Assembly (NCBI GenBank): GCA_003054665.1
Contig: QAYY01000011.1
Coordinates: 408,654-472,653 of the forward strand
DNA length: 64,000 nucleotides
Origin: Opitutaceae bacterium EW11
GTDB lineage: Bacteria; Verrucomicrobiota; Verrucomicrobiia; Opitutales; Opitutaceae
Direction of reading: 5' to 3'
Shown here: positions 51,180-60,702 of the stretch, in pieces
Layout: each line of letters opens with the position of its first letter
How positions within the stretch are numbered: position 1 is the first letter of the stretch
Program-made: the position numbers and the translations under genes
The notes under the pieces: model-generated
The model's input: the letters and a program-made list of their open reading frames with translations, nothing else
Databases searched by the model: none
What the model was told of the DNA's origin: nothing

Positions 51180-54100
51180 CTAGTCGCGGAGAAAGTTGAA
51201 GAACAGTTTTCTGGCTGCCTCGGAGGGGCCGTCGTTCGCGTTGAGGTTGGAAGTCACGTCGAGCGTCGAGAAAATGACCTGGCCCCTGCCGACCGCGACG
51301 CGGCCGACGACCGTGCCGAGTCGCATCGGGTAGCTGTGATAGCAGCCGGCGATCAGATCTTCGCCCTCGAGCTGAAGACCGAGACGTTCGTCGCCGTTGC
51401 GCACGAGGCCCTGGTACGGCCAATCCATCGCACCGTCGATCGGCAGACCGCTCAGGAGCCGATCGTGGCCGACGAAGTGGACGCCGCCGAGCCAAGTGCG
51501 GCCGACTTTGAAGAGCCCCCGGTAGCGAAGTTTCCCACCGGTGGCCTCCGCAAGGAGCGGCATCCAGAGTTCTGCGTGATCGAGAATGACGAGGCGTGTT
51601 CCGTCTTGGGCGACGCGTCGAAGAATCTCCGCCGAAAGCGGAGGCGCGGAGGTCGGCGGCACCCAGGCGAGTTCGCACCGTGCGTCGCCCTTGGCCTGGC
51701 GCAGCTCGACCGCGATGCGCACGGGAGTGCCGGCCTTGAGATCGACGGCTCCGCGCAGCGACTGGATTCCGCGCTCCGCGCCGGCGTCGATCACGACGGT
51801 ATTGCCGACGCTCAGGCGGACGCCGCCTGAGGCGCGGACGACAAAAACGTGGTTGCCGTTACGAACGGGAGTGAGGGCGCCTTCCCAGCGCACGCCGTAG
51901 TTGGTCATCACAGACAGCGCCGGATCGGGCGCCGCTCCGTCCTCGACGGCGTACTGCAGCTGCGCGTCGGTTCGCCTGAAGATGGGATGCTCGAGTTCCC
52001 GGTCGGCGAAGAAGGTCGCAAGCAGCCCGGGCCGCCCGCGTTCCGGCTGGTGAAACTGGGACGGAGGAATCGCGACGGGCTGACCTTGTAGGGGAGGAGC
52101 GGAGACAACGATCCAGTCGAGCGCGCCTAGCGAACTGGCGTAGGCCGGCGCTTCGATGCCCAAACCGCTCGACAGGAATCTCCGGATCTGTCCGTCGGTC
52201 TCCCACACGGCGCCCTTTCCTGCGATGGACTCGGCGCGCCAATTCACGGACCAAGCGGAGTCGTGACCGGTGGCCCGCACCTGCCCGCCGGCGTCGGCGA
52301 GGCTCGCTTCCAGCTTCAGCTCGCCGAGGTCGCCCGCGCCGACGGGGAACTCCAGCCCTTCCGCGAGCAGTTGTCCGTAGGTGTCGCCGCCCTGTACGAC
52401 CACTTTCCGTTCCGCGCTCGCCAGATCCCGGCCATTGCTGCCGCGCAAAACCACACGCAACGTATGGGGTCCCTGGAGACCCAGTTCGTTGACGATAAAA
52501 AAGTCCGCCACGAGTTTGCCCGGCGCCGCGAGGACCGACGTCCGCGCCTTTACCGCGACGTACAGCGGCTGGTTGTAGTAGGCGAGGATCGCAGGGTCGG
52601 CTTTGGGATTTCGGAAACAATCGACGATGCCGGAGTGGTTCTCGACGATTTCCGACTCCCAGCCGTTGATCGCATAACCGTCGGCGATGTTGGACATCCG
52701 GATGTTTTCGATCCGCCGTCCCTGGTGCCCGAGCGAAACTGCGCCCATCGCGGTGGTGAGTGCGTCGACCGAGGGAAACGCGTCCCGCAGCTTCTTCTCG
52801 GTGAGAAACGCGTCGAACGCTCGAAACCACTCCCGGTAAAGCGCCCCGTCCCAACCCGGGTGGGGAGTCCGCGAGAGCTCCCGCTCGATTTTCTCGAGCC
52901 GGGGCGGCGTCGAGAGTGCGCCCTCCTCGCCCCAGTAGACGACTTCCTTCGTGTTGTCCGTCTGTCCGTAGAACTCCGCCGGACTTCGATAAAGGCTTTC
53001 GTTCCAAACGGCGGGACCGCCGGCGTGGTGCACGTCGTACCAGCCGTTCAAATACGGCTTGGGGTCGAAAGGCCGGAAATGAAGTTTTGCCGGATCGTCG
53101 ATGTCGTTGCCGCGCGCCCAGGCCGACGTGTGGGTGATGAGCCGGCTCGGATCCACGGCGTGCGCCGCCGCCATCGCGGCTTCATGCCGGGCGATCTCCT
53201 CCTGACTCGGGTGCGGATTTCGCGAATCCCACTCGTTGATGAGATTGTATAGCACGAGCGACGGATGGCTGCGGTCGCGTCTCACCATCCGGAGGAGCTT
53301 CTCGCGCACGATCGGATAGCCGAAGCCGTCGCTGCTGACGGATTTGAAGGCGCCCGGTTCTTCGTAGTAGAGGAGGCCGAGTTCGTCGGCTTTCTCGAGG
53401 ACGATCGGATTCCCGATCGCCCGGTGGAAATTCAGCATGTTCAACCCGAGTTCCTTTGCCGTGCGGACCTGCCGCTCCGCCAGTTCTTCGGTCGGACAGA
53501 TGCCGTTGCTCGGCCAAAAGCCCCAGCTGATGGCGGTCCGCAGAACGATGCGTTTTCCGTTGAGGCGCAGCACGGCGTCGCGGCCGAGGCCGTCCATCGC
53601 GAACCAGCGGAAGCCGAAGACGCGGCGATCGCTGTCGCCAGACTGGAGAGCGACCTCGCAGACATACAGGTGGGGAGAATCTGGCGACCAGAGCTGCGCG
53701 GCGGGCACCCTCAAGGGGATCTGAACCTCGCGGCGCGCGTTCGCTTCGATTTCCACGTCGCTCAGCCGAGCCGAGAAGACGGTTTCGCCGCTCGCGCGGT
53801 CTGTGACCCGCAGCGTGATCCCGCCGCGGACAGTGTCGGGCGAGGTGTTCCGAAGGGCGACTACGGCATTCGCCTTCGTGATTTCGGGCGTGTTTTGGAC
53901 GTAGAGGTCGTCCACAAAAACGGGGTCGCAGACGACGAGACGGACGCGTCCGGTGATTCCGCCGAAACCGTGGCTCATCGGGAGGCGATAATCGCCCCAG
54001 GTCATCGGGCGCGAATCGCGCCAATCGAAATTGCCTCCGGGGTCCGTCACCCGCACCGAAAGGTCGCAGCTCTGGCCGGGAGTGACGAATGAGGTGGCAT

Positions 54101-54614
54101 CGACTTCAAACGGCGTGCTGCCAACGAGGTCGTAGCCGGCCAGGCGGCGATTGATGTAGATCTCGGCCCGCTCGCGGACGCCCTCGAACCGCAACAGCAC
54201 GCGTCGTCCTCGCGCTTCCGCAGGGATCCGAATGCTCCGTGTCCACCAGCTGACACCCTGATAGTCGCCCTCGGGGCCGGGAGTCTTCTGCGTATATTCC
54301 TCGGTCGTGCCGGGGACACGCACTGGGAGGCTCGCCTTGCCGGCGATGGCATCCCAGCCCTGGGTCGGCGCGTGCGTTGGAAGCGAAGCGAGGTTTGGGG
54401 CGGGAAAAAAGAGGCGGTCCGATTTCCAAGGCGCGTTCGTGTCGACGAGCAGGCTCCAACCATCTCCGGAAAGGTTCGTCTCGATGCGCGGCGCCGCGAG
54501 GAGGGCCGAGCCGCTCAAAATCACTGCGCAAGGGAGGCCCAGCGCACGCAGCCGGGCGGCAAGACGGGAAAACGTGGAGACGCGGGAAGGCAGGGGCGAG
54601 CGCGGCAAAATCAT
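51180..54614 (-). CDS. Secreted glycoside hydrolase family 2 enzyme with inserted PA14 domain
   Basis: A 1144-residue exported enzyme with a signal peptide ending near ALLAAP. GH2 sugar-binding jelly roll (about 60-230; WWTRSIRIPAEARGRRVLLRFEGV), immunoglobulin-like domain (about 235-345) and TIM barrel (about 345-690) follow in order. The acid/base is Glu461 (YNLINEWDSR) and the nucleophile is Glu563 or Glu564 (VVYWGEEGAL). After a beta domain comes the start of a Rossmann-like segment (FLSSGLGIEAPAY, LDWIVVSAPP, about 808-841). A PA14 domain (about 858-975, GLLATFFADRELEHPIF) interrupts it, and the second half of that fold follows (TRLVILDHAELWMPLLAEATG, GRGQVIFSTLDV). It is probably a beta-galactosidase-type enzyme on plant polysaccharide side chains. 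The gene follows the LacI gene by 95 bases. Confidence 0.88.
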   Translation of the reverse strand: MILPRSPLPSRVSTFSRLAARLRALGLPCAVILSGSALLAAPRIETNLSGDGWSLLVDTNAPWKSDRLFFPAPNLASLPTHAPTQGWDAIAGKASLPVRVPGTTEEYTQKTPGPEGDYQGVSWWTRSIRIPAEARGRRVLLRFEGVRERAEIYINRRLAGYDLVGSTPFEVDATSFVTPGQSCDLSVRVTDPGGNFDWRDSRPMTWGDYRLPMSHGFGGITGRVRLVVCDPVFVDDLYVQNTPEITKANAVVALRNTSPDTVRGGITLRVTDRASGETVFSARLSDVEIEANARREVQIPLRVPAAQLWSPDSPHLYVCEVALQSGDSDRRVFGFRWFAMDGLGRDAVLRLNGKRIVLRTAISWGFWPSNGICPTEELAERQVRTAKELGLNMLNFHRAIGNPIVLEKADELGLLYYEEPGAFKSVSSDGFGYPIVREKLLRMVRRDRSHPSLVLYNLINEWDSRNPHPSQEEIARHEAAMAAAHAVDPSRLITHTSAWARGNDIDDPAKLHFRPFDPKPYLNGWYDVHHAGGPAVWNESLYRSPAEFYGQTDNTKEVVYWGEEGALSTPPRLEKIERELSRTPHPGWDGALYREWFRAFDAFLTEKKLRDAFPSVDALTTAMGAVSLGHQGRRIENIRMSNIADGYAINGWESEIVENHSGIVDCFRNPKADPAILAYYNQPLYVAVKARTSVLAAPGKLVADFFIVNELGLQGPHTLRVVLRGSNGRDLASAERKVVVQGGDTYGQLLAEGLEFPVGAGDLGELKLEASLADAGGQVRATGHDSAWSVNWRAESIAGKGAVWETDGQIRRFLSSGLGIEAPAYASSLGALDWIVVSAPPLQGQPVAIPPSQFHQPERGRPGLLATFFADRELEHPIFRRTDAQLQYAVEDGAAPDPALSVMTNYGVRWEGALTPVRNGNHVFVVRASGGVRLSVGNTVVIDAGAERGIQSLRGAVDLKAGTPVRIAVELRQAKGDARCELAWVPPTSAPPLSAEILRRVAQDGTRLVILDHAELWMPLLAEATGGKLRYRGLFKVGRTWLGGVHFVGHDRLLSGLPIDGAMDWPYQGLVRNGDERLGLQLEGEDLIAGCYHSYPMRLGTVVGRVAVGRGQVIFSTLDVTSNLNANDGPSEAARKLFFNFLRD

Positions 54615-54709
54615 TGCCTGTCTTCCCTAACGCCGCGCTTGCTCAGCTCGACCGTTTCGTTGCGCACATCGTCGAGGAAGCGCGGGGGGGGCCGATGCTG
54701 AGAAAACCT

Positions 54710-55741
54710 CTATCGTTTGCGAACGGGGAGAGTCTTCCCTTCGCGCCATTCGCCGGTGAGCATCACCTCGTGCGGGCTCTCCGGGATTCCGGTATCGTTG
54801 CGGTGCATGAGGCCCACGAGCATCTCCACCGCCAGCGAACCGATCTTCGAAGCGTCGTAATAAACGCCCGAGTTTCCCGATTCGGGACTATCCTGTAGTT
54901 CCACCATCCCTACGTCTTTCGGCACGGAGCGACCGAGTGTGCCCAGCCACTGCAGGACCGGTGCGGCGTGCGTCACCAGCAGCGCGTCCGGCCGGTTGCG
55001 CCGGTACCATGCTGCGAAAGTGGCGGCGTCGGTCGGCTCGCCCGGGCAGAGCGGCAGTCGGTCTGCCGGAGCGAACTTGAGCTGCTGAAGCAGGTAGGCG
55101 CCGAGCCAGCGTTCGCCGACCCGCGGGCTGTCGTTGGCCTCGGAGAAGACAAAACCGACGCGCCGGTAACCTCGCTCGAGCGCCTGCTGCATGGCCTGCC
55201 AGGCCGTGTCGAAGTGATTCTCCGTCACGTGGTGCAGCTGCGGCGAACGCAGCGTCATGCCGAGAGCGACCGACGAAAAACGCTGCCAGGCGAGATCCAT
55301 CGCATGCTGCCCCGGCGGCATGCGGCCGATCATCACGCCGTGAACGCCGCGCGTGACGAGGATGTCGCAGAAGCGCGCCGGCGTCATGCCCGGTTCGGCG
55401 AGCCAGAAATGTTCGAGCCGGTAGCCGAACTCTTTTGCACGCTCCACCGCGCCCGGAAAGAAGTCCGGCCGGTCGTGATGCTGCGGGCGCCAGCCGTAGC
55501 GCGTGGGGTAGCTGGTGACGAAGGCGAGGGAGGCGTGACGCACCGCGCGGCCGCTGCGCCGCGACTGCATCAGCGCGGCGACAAACGGGTTCATGCGGTA
55601 CCCGAGCTTGGCCGCGAGCGCCTTGATCCGCTCGCGCGTTTCCAGCGGGATGCGCGGATGGTCGCGGAGGGCCAGGGCGACGGTCGAACGATGGACGCGG
55701 GCCCGATCGGCGACATCCTGCAGCGTGGCGGGGCGGGGCAT
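54710..55741 (-). CDS. LacI-family transcriptional regulator
   Basis: A 343-residue repressor, start ATG 55741 (MPRPATLQDVADRARV). The HTH and hinge are ATLQDVADRARVHRSTVALA followed by LRDHPRIPLETRERIKALAA and GYRMNPFVAALM. The effector domain is PBP-like (ASLAFVTSYPTRYG, RGYRRVGFVFSEAND, PDALLVTHAAPVLQW, DVGMVELQDSPESG). It shares its promoter region with the divergent MFS-GH43-GH28 operon and is followed by the GH2 and TonB receptor genes, so it is the likely local regulator of pectin/galactan use. The inducer is unknown. Its HTH resembles that of the REC-LacI fusion at 43101. Confidence 0.92.
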   Translation of the reverse strand: MPRPATLQDVADRARVHRSTVALALRDHPRIPLETRERIKALAAKLGYRMNPFVAALMQSRRSGRAVRHASLAFVTSYPTRYGWRPQHHDRPDFFPGAVERAKEFGYRLEHFWLAEPGMTPARFCDILVTRGVHGVMIGRMPPGQHAMDLAWQRFSSVALGMTLRSPQLHHVTENHFDTAWQAMQQALERGYRRVGFVFSEANDSPRVGERWLGAYLLQQLKFAPADRLPLCPGEPTDAATFAAWYRRNRPDALLVTHAAPVLQWLGTLGRSVPKDVGMVELQDSPESGNSGVYYDASKIGSLAVEMLVGLMHRNDTGIPESPHEVMLTGEWREGKTLPVRKR

Positions 55742-55768
55742 GCGGCGATTCCACAAAACGGCCCCCGG

Positions 55769-55799
55769 TTGTCGAGATCGCTCCAGCGTTGGTCGACAA
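55769..55799. promoter_or_regulatory. Inverted repeat in the divergent lacI/MFS promoter region
   Basis: TTGTCGA (55769-55775) and TCGACAA (55793-55799) are perfect 7-base arms spaced 17 bases apart, 28 bases upstream of the lacI start. This is a possible operator for the divergent pectin genes; the wide spacing is unusual for a single LacI dimer site. Confidence 0.35.
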
Positions 55800-55908
55800 T
55801 GCGCGCAGAGGAGCCGTTGCCGCGGAAGCCCGGGCCGCAAATGATCCGGGTCCAACCCCGACGTCGCCGGCATGCCGGAGGCGACGAGCCCTTCCTTTTC
55901 CCCGTTTC

Positions 55909-57270
55909 ATGGACACATCGACGGCGCCGCAATCCGAGCCAGGGATTCCTTTGCGTTCGGATAACCGCAGCCCGACGATGCCGAACCCCGCCCCCATGGA
56001 TCCTTCTGCTCCGTCCGCGCGGACTCGCGTGGGCTCCTTTCGCTGGTCGATCTGCTCGCTGCTCTTTTTTTCGGTCACGATCAACTACGTCGACCGGCAG
56101 ATCATCGGTATCCTCAAGCTTCCGCTCAGCCAGCAGCTCGGCTGGAGCGAGAGCGACTACGCCAGCATCGCGGCTGCTTTCCAGTTCGCCTACGCTTTCG
56201 GATACCTTTTCGGCGGTCGGACGATGGATTGGATCGGAGTGAAGCTCGGCTTGCCGCTCTCGGTCGTGTTCTGGAGCCTTGCCTGCGCAGCCCACGGCTT
56301 GGTGCGATCGGTGACGGGATTCATGGCCGCCCGAATCGGCCTCGGGCTGTCGGAGGGAGGCAACTTCCCCGGGGCGATCAAGACGGTGGCCGAGTGGTTT
56401 CCGGCCAAGGAGCGCGCGTTGGCCACGGGGCTCTTCAATGCCGGCTCGAACGTCGGCGCCATCGTCTGCCCTCTCGTGGTGCCGTGGATGGCGACCGCGT
56501 GGGGTTGGCAGGCGACGTTTTTCGTCACCGGAGGACTTGGTTTCCTGTGGATCGTCGCTTGGGCGCTGCTCTACGACAACCCGGAGAAACACCGCCGGCT
56601 CTCCGAAACGGAGCGCTCCTACATTCGCGAGGGACGTCCGCCTGCCGAGGCGCCCGCGCCGACCGTTCCCTGGCTGTCGATTCTCCAGTACAAGGCAACC
56701 TGGGCCTACCTGATCGCGAGCGTGCTGGCGGGGCCGGTGTGGCCGTTCTACCTCTTTTTCCTCCCGGATTTTCTCCAGAAACGATACCACCTCGCGCTCG
56801 AGCAGTTGGGCGTGCCGGTCGCGGTCTTTTATCTGCTGGCGTCGTTCGGAGGAATCGGTGGCGGTTGGCTTTCGTCGTTTCTCATCGGCCGCGGCTGGTC
56901 GGTCATCCTCTCGCGCAAGCTTTCGCTCCTCATCTGCGCTCTCTGCGCGCTTCCGGTCTTCCTCGCTCCCACCGTATCCAGCCTTTGGCTCACGGTGGCG
57001 ATCGTCGGTCTCGCGGGCTCGGCCCATCAAGGCTGGTCGGCCAACCTGTATACGTTCGTGTCCGACGCGATGCCGAAGCAGGCCGTGAGCTCGGTGGTGG
57101 GCCTGGGCGGATTCGTCGCCTTCGTCACCGGCGGATTCACCTCGAAGCTGGTGGGCCATATCCTCGAGAGGACCGGCAGTTATGCGACCGTCTTTGCGAC
57201 GGCTTCGTTGATGTACCTCTCAGCCCTGCTCGCGCTGCATCTTCTCGTGCCTCGGCTGGAACGCCGCTGA
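55909..57270 (+). CDS. MFS transporter of the hexuronate/ACS type
   Basis: A 453-residue, 12-helix inner-membrane carrier. The start is ATG 55909; ATG 55978 (MPNPAPMDPS) is also possible since the first residues are unordered. The ExuT-like signature is INYVDRQIIGILKLPLSQQL, then GGRTMDWIGVKLGL, LGLSEGGNFPGAIKTVAEWF and GLFNAGSNVGAIV. Members import hexuronates or related sugar acids with protons. The gene starts the operon MFS-GH43-GH28, with a one-base TGATG overlap to GH43. Together with an exported polygalacturonase this fits uptake of galacturonate released from pectin. Confidence 0.9.
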   Translation: MDTSTAPQSEPGIPLRSDNRSPTMPNPAPMDPSAPSARTRVGSFRWSICSLLFFSVTINYVDRQIIGILKLPLSQQLGWSESDYASIAAAFQFAYAFGYLFGGRTMDWIGVKLGLPLSVVFWSLACAAHGLVRSVTGFMAARIGLGLSEGGNFPGAIKTVAEWFPAKERALATGLFNAGSNVGAIVCPLVVPWMATAWGWQATFFVTGGLGFLWIVAWALLYDNPEKHRRLSETERSYIREGRPPAEAPAPTVPWLSILQYKATWAYLIASVLAGPVWPFYLFFLPDFLQKRYHLALEQLGVPVAVFYLLASFGGIGGGWLSSFLIGRGWSVILSRKLSLLICALCALPVFLAPTVSSLWLTVAIVGLAGSAHQGWSANLYTFVSDAMPKQAVSSVVGLGGFVAFVTGGFTSKLVGHILERTGSYATVFATASLMYLSALLALHLLVPRLERR

Positions 57271-58916
57271 TGTCGGCGCACCGCGGAACCCGCTTGCCAC
57301 GTTTCACAACCATGACATCCCCCTTCGCGCCCCCTGCGCCCGCATCGGCAAAGGCCGCGGTCTCCGCGCCTTGGATACCGGATACGGGGGACGGCGGTTA
57401 CCGGAACCCGGTGCTGTACGCCGACTATTCGGATCCCGACGCAATCCGGGTGGGGGACGACTACTGGCTCGTCTCGTCGAGCTTCGGCCATGTCCCGGGG
57501 CTGCCGATCCTGCACTCGCGCGACCTGGTGAACTGGACGCTGGTCAATCACGCCCTCCCGCGTCTCGTTCCGGATGATCACTTTTCGACGCCCCGCCACG
57601 GCCAGGGCGTGTGGGCGCCATCCCTCCGGCACCACCAGGGCAGGTATTGGATCTTTTATCCGGACCCGGACTTCGGCCTGTACGCGATCACGGCCGACGA
57701 TCCGCGCAGCCGCTGGTCGGATCCCGTGCTGATCAAAGCGGGCAAAGGCCTGATCGATCCGTGCCCGTTGTGGGATGAGGACGGCACCGGATACCTTGTC
57801 CATGGCTGGGCCAAGAGCCGTTCGGGGGTGAAAAACCGGGTGACCCTGCATCGGCTCAGGCCGGACAGCTTCGGCGTCGCGGACGTCGGCACCGTCGTGA
57901 TCGACGGGGACCGGATGGACGGCTGGAACACGATCGAAGGACCGAAGCTGTATCGGCGCGGGAATTACTACTACATCTTCTCTCCCGCAGGTGGCGTGAC
58001 GCACGGGTATCAGGCGGTGTTTCGTTCGAAAAACGTCTTCGGGCCCTACGAACACCGAATCGTGCTCGCGCAAGGTTCGACTCCGGTGAACGGCCCGCAT
58101 CAGGGCGCTTGGGTCGATTCCCCCGACGGTCGTCATTGGTTTCTGCACTTCCAGGAGCTCCCGGCCTATGGACGCGTGGTGCATCTCCAGCCGGTGGAGT
58201 GGAAGGACGACTGGCCGTCGATGGGCGCTCCGACGTTTGACGGCGGACCGGGAGTGCCGGTCCTGGTCGGTCGGGGCCCTTCTCCGGCGGCGGTCAAAAC
58301 CGTGCCGGCCACCTCCGACGAGTTCGACGGCGGAGCCCTGGGGCTGCAGTGGCAATGGCAGTGCAATCCATCGCCGGAGTGGGTAGCGCTCGGCTCCGTC
58401 GCCAGCTGCCTCCGGCTTCGCTGTGTGCCGCGCCCGGACAACGAGACGCTTTGGAAGGCGGGAAATCTCCTGATGCAGAAATTCCCCGCACCGGAATTCG
58501 AGGTCACGACGAGCGTGGATGCGACGGCGCTCGGCGACGGCGAACGGTGCGGACTGGTCGTTTTCGGTTATTCGTATGCGTCGCTCAGCCTGCGGCGCGT
58601 TTCAGGCAAACTCGACGTGGTGCTGCACCGTTGCGATGACGCTCACCAGAGCGGCGTGGAGAGACTCGTCGCCTCGTCACCCGCGAATTCCAGCCGTGCG
58701 TTGCTGCGCGTAACGGTCGCATCCGGGGGCGAATGCCGATTCGCCTTCAGCTTCGACGGAACGGCTTTCGTCGCCCTCGGCATGCCCTTTCAGGCGCGTT
58801 CGAGCTACTGGGTCGGTGCCAAGGTGGGACTCTTCGCCCTCGGTCCTATGAACGGGCAGCAGCGCGGGCACGCGGATTTCGACTGGTTCCGCGTATCCGC
58901 GCTCCCATCACCATGA
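57270..58916 (+). CDS. Glycoside hydrolase family 43 enzyme
   Basis: A 548-residue enzyme with no signal peptide, so probably cytoplasmic. The start at ATG 57270 overlaps the MFS stop (TGATG); ATG 57312 (MTSPFAPPAP) is an alternative. A five-bladed propeller carries the GH43 triad: base Asp55 (YADYSDPDAIRVGDDYW), pKa-modulating Asp163 (GLIDPCPLWDEDGTGYLVH) and acid Glu223 (WNTIEGPKLYRRGNYYYIF). A C-terminal concanavalin-like domain (about 380-548; SDEFDGGALGLQWQWQ) is that of beta-xylosidase/arabinofuranosidase subfamilies. It likely cleaves arabinose- or xylose-containing oligosaccharides after import. Its stop overlaps the GH28 start (ATGA). Confidence 0.92.
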   Translation: MSAHRGTRLPRFTTMTSPFAPPAPASAKAAVSAPWIPDTGDGGYRNPVLYADYSDPDAIRVGDDYWLVSSSFGHVPGLPILHSRDLVNWTLVNHALPRLVPDDHFSTPRHGQGVWAPSLRHHQGRYWIFYPDPDFGLYAITADDPRSRWSDPVLIKAGKGLIDPCPLWDEDGTGYLVHGWAKSRSGVKNRVTLHRLRPDSFGVADVGTVVIDGDRMDGWNTIEGPKLYRRGNYYYIFSPAGGVTHGYQAVFRSKNVFGPYEHRIVLAQGSTPVNGPHQGAWVDSPDGRHWFLHFQELPAYGRVVHLQPVEWKDDWPSMGAPTFDGGPGVPVLVGRGPSPAAVKTVPATSDEFDGGALGLQWQWQCNPSPEWVALGSVASCLRLRCVPRPDNETLWKAGNLLMQKFPAPEFEVTTSVDATALGDGERCGLVVFGYSYASLSLRRVSGKLDVVLHRCDDAHQSGVERLVASSPANSSRALLRVTVASGGECRFAFSFDGTAFVALGMPFQARSSYWVGAKVGLFALGPMNGQQRGHADFDWFRVSALPSP

Positions 58917-60466
58917 ATCAACGGGTTTCCAGAACATTTTTCGCGGCGCTTCTTGCCGCCTCCGCTGCCTGCTTCGTTCAAGCCGGAGAGGCCTGGGGCG
59001 GCGATCCGATCGAGCCGATTCGTGCGCCGTTCCCCATGCCGGCTCTGACGCGCCCTTCGTTTCCCCAGCGGGTCGTGAGCATCGTGGATCACGGCGCGCT
59101 GCCCGGAGGGGCGGTGAAGAATACCGACGCGTTTCGCCGCGCGATCGAGGCGTGCGCCAACGCTGGCGGAGGACGCGTGCTTGTGCCCACCGGACGCTGG
59201 CTCACGGGCCCGATTCATTTGCGAAGCCACATTGAGCTTCACCTGGCGGAGGGCGCAGAGGTCGTTTTCAGCGATCGTTTCGAGGACTACCTGCCCGTCG
59301 TGTTGGTGCGGTCGGGGGGCGTCGATCTCTACAACTACTCGCCGCTGATCTATGCGCGGGATTGCGAGGACGTGGCGATCACCGGGCCCGGCAGGCTCGA
59401 CGGCAACGCGCGGGCTTGGTGGGCCTGGAAGAAAAAGGAATCCAAGGAACCGGCTCGGATGGCGCGGGAGGGCGTGCCGGTGAAGCGGCGCGTTTTCGGC
59501 ACACCCGAGGCGGCGATCCGTCCGAGTTTTGTCGTTTTCCTGAACTGCCGGAACGTCCTGCTGGAGGGCTTCACGATCGGAGGCGGCCCTAACTGGACGG
59601 TCCATCCCATCTATAGCGAGAACGTCGTCATCCGCCGCGTCCACGTGCTCACCGACGGACCCAACAACGACGGCATCGATCCGGATTCCTGCCGCAACGT
59701 GCTTGTCGAACATTGCGTATTCGATACGGGCGACGACTGCCTCGTGTTGAAGTCCGGCTACAACGAGGATGGCTGGCGCGTTGGGCGGCCGACCGAAAAC
59801 GTCGTGATGCGCTGGTGTTCCAGCAAGAAGGGGCACGGGGGACTCGTCGTCGGCAGCGAGATGTCCGGTGGCGTCCACAACGTCTACCTGCACGACTGCA
59901 CGTTCGACGGCACCGATCACGCTCTGCGGATCAAGTCGCGCCGCGACCGCGGAGGCGTGGTGGAAAACATCTGGGCGGAGAACCTCACGGTGAGGGACAT
60001 GAAATACGACGTGGTCGTGGTCACGATGGACTACGGAGCCGATCCGTCGCGCATCGTGGCGGAGAAGCCGCCCATCTTCCGGAACATCACCGTGCGGAAT
60101 GTGATTGCCGAGCGGGTGCCCGTGGCCGTGCAGATCGACGGCCTGTCGGAATCGCCGGTTGAGAACCTCCGCTTCGAGCGCCTGACGATTTCGTCGACGA
60201 GGGGCGTTGTCGCCCGCCAGGTGAAAAACGTGGAGTTCTCCGATGTCGCTATCGCTCCGGAGAAAGGTCCAGTTTTCGCGCTGACCGAAGCGCGCGATGT
60301 TACGATTCGCCGCGCGAAAATCGCCCCCGGCACCGAAAGGTTCCTCGCGGTGACCGGTGCGTCGTCGAGAGGAATCCGGATCGAGGAGAGCGATCTTCGA
60401 GGAGTAGAGTCCCCGATCATGCGAAGCCCAGAAGTGCCGGAGACCGCCATTGAACTGGCGAAGTGA
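58913..60466 (+). CDS. Secreted polygalacturonase-type glycoside hydrolase family 28
   Basis: A 517-residue right-handed beta-helix enzyme with an N-terminal signal peptide (RTFFAALLAASAACFVQAG). The start is ATG 58913, overlapping the GH43 stop by four bases. All GH28 catalytic motifs are present: NND (251-253, in DGPNNDGIDPDS), GDD with Asp274/Asp275 (FDTGDDCLVLKSGYN), GHG with His308 (KKGHGGLVVGSE) and RIK at 339-341 (HALRIKSRR). It hydrolyses galacturonan or rhamnogalacturonan backbones outside the cytoplasm; exo or endo mode and exact substrate are not decided by sequence. It is the last gene of the MFS-GH43-GH28 operon. Confidence 0.94.
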   Translation: MNQRVSRTFFAALLAASAACFVQAGEAWGGDPIEPIRAPFPMPALTRPSFPQRVVSIVDHGALPGGAVKNTDAFRRAIEACANAGGGRVLVPTGRWLTGPIHLRSHIELHLAEGAEVVFSDRFEDYLPVVLVRSGGVDLYNYSPLIYARDCEDVAITGPGRLDGNARAWWAWKKKESKEPARMAREGVPVKRRVFGTPEAAIRPSFVVFLNCRNVLLEGFTIGGGPNWTVHPIYSENVVIRRVHVLTDGPNNDGIDPDSCRNVLVEHCVFDTGDDCLVLKSGYNEDGWRVGRPTENVVMRWCSSKKGHGGLVVGSEMSGGVHNVYLHDCTFDGTDHALRIKSRRDRGGVVENIWAENLTVRDMKYDVVVVTMDYGADPSRIVAEKPPIFRNITVRNVIAERVPVAVQIDGLSESPVENLRFERLTISSTRGVVARQVKNVEFSDVAIAPEKGPVFALTEARDVTIRRAKIAPGTERFLAVTGASSRGIRIEESDLRGVESPIMRSPEVPETAIELAK

Positions 60467-60702
60467 TCGGGATGGATGGCCGCCATCGGGGGACGCGCTG
60501 GACTGTATTTGCCGACAGGATGCGCATGCCGGCACGCTTGCGGGTGGCGCGACACGTCCCTGTGGCGCGCTTGGACATGAGAACGACGCACGGGCGTGTT
60601 TGCGGGGATACTGCGTATCGACGCAGAACGCAGGCTGGAGACCCTCGAGCGCCGCAGGGACGCGTCGCTCCACCTACAGGCACTTCGTCTGCGCGAGTAG
60701 GA

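Noticed and set aside
60467-60702. Plus-strand short frames between GH28 and GH53
   Set aside because: They are Arg/Ser-rich with no domain and start inside or just after the GH28 end.
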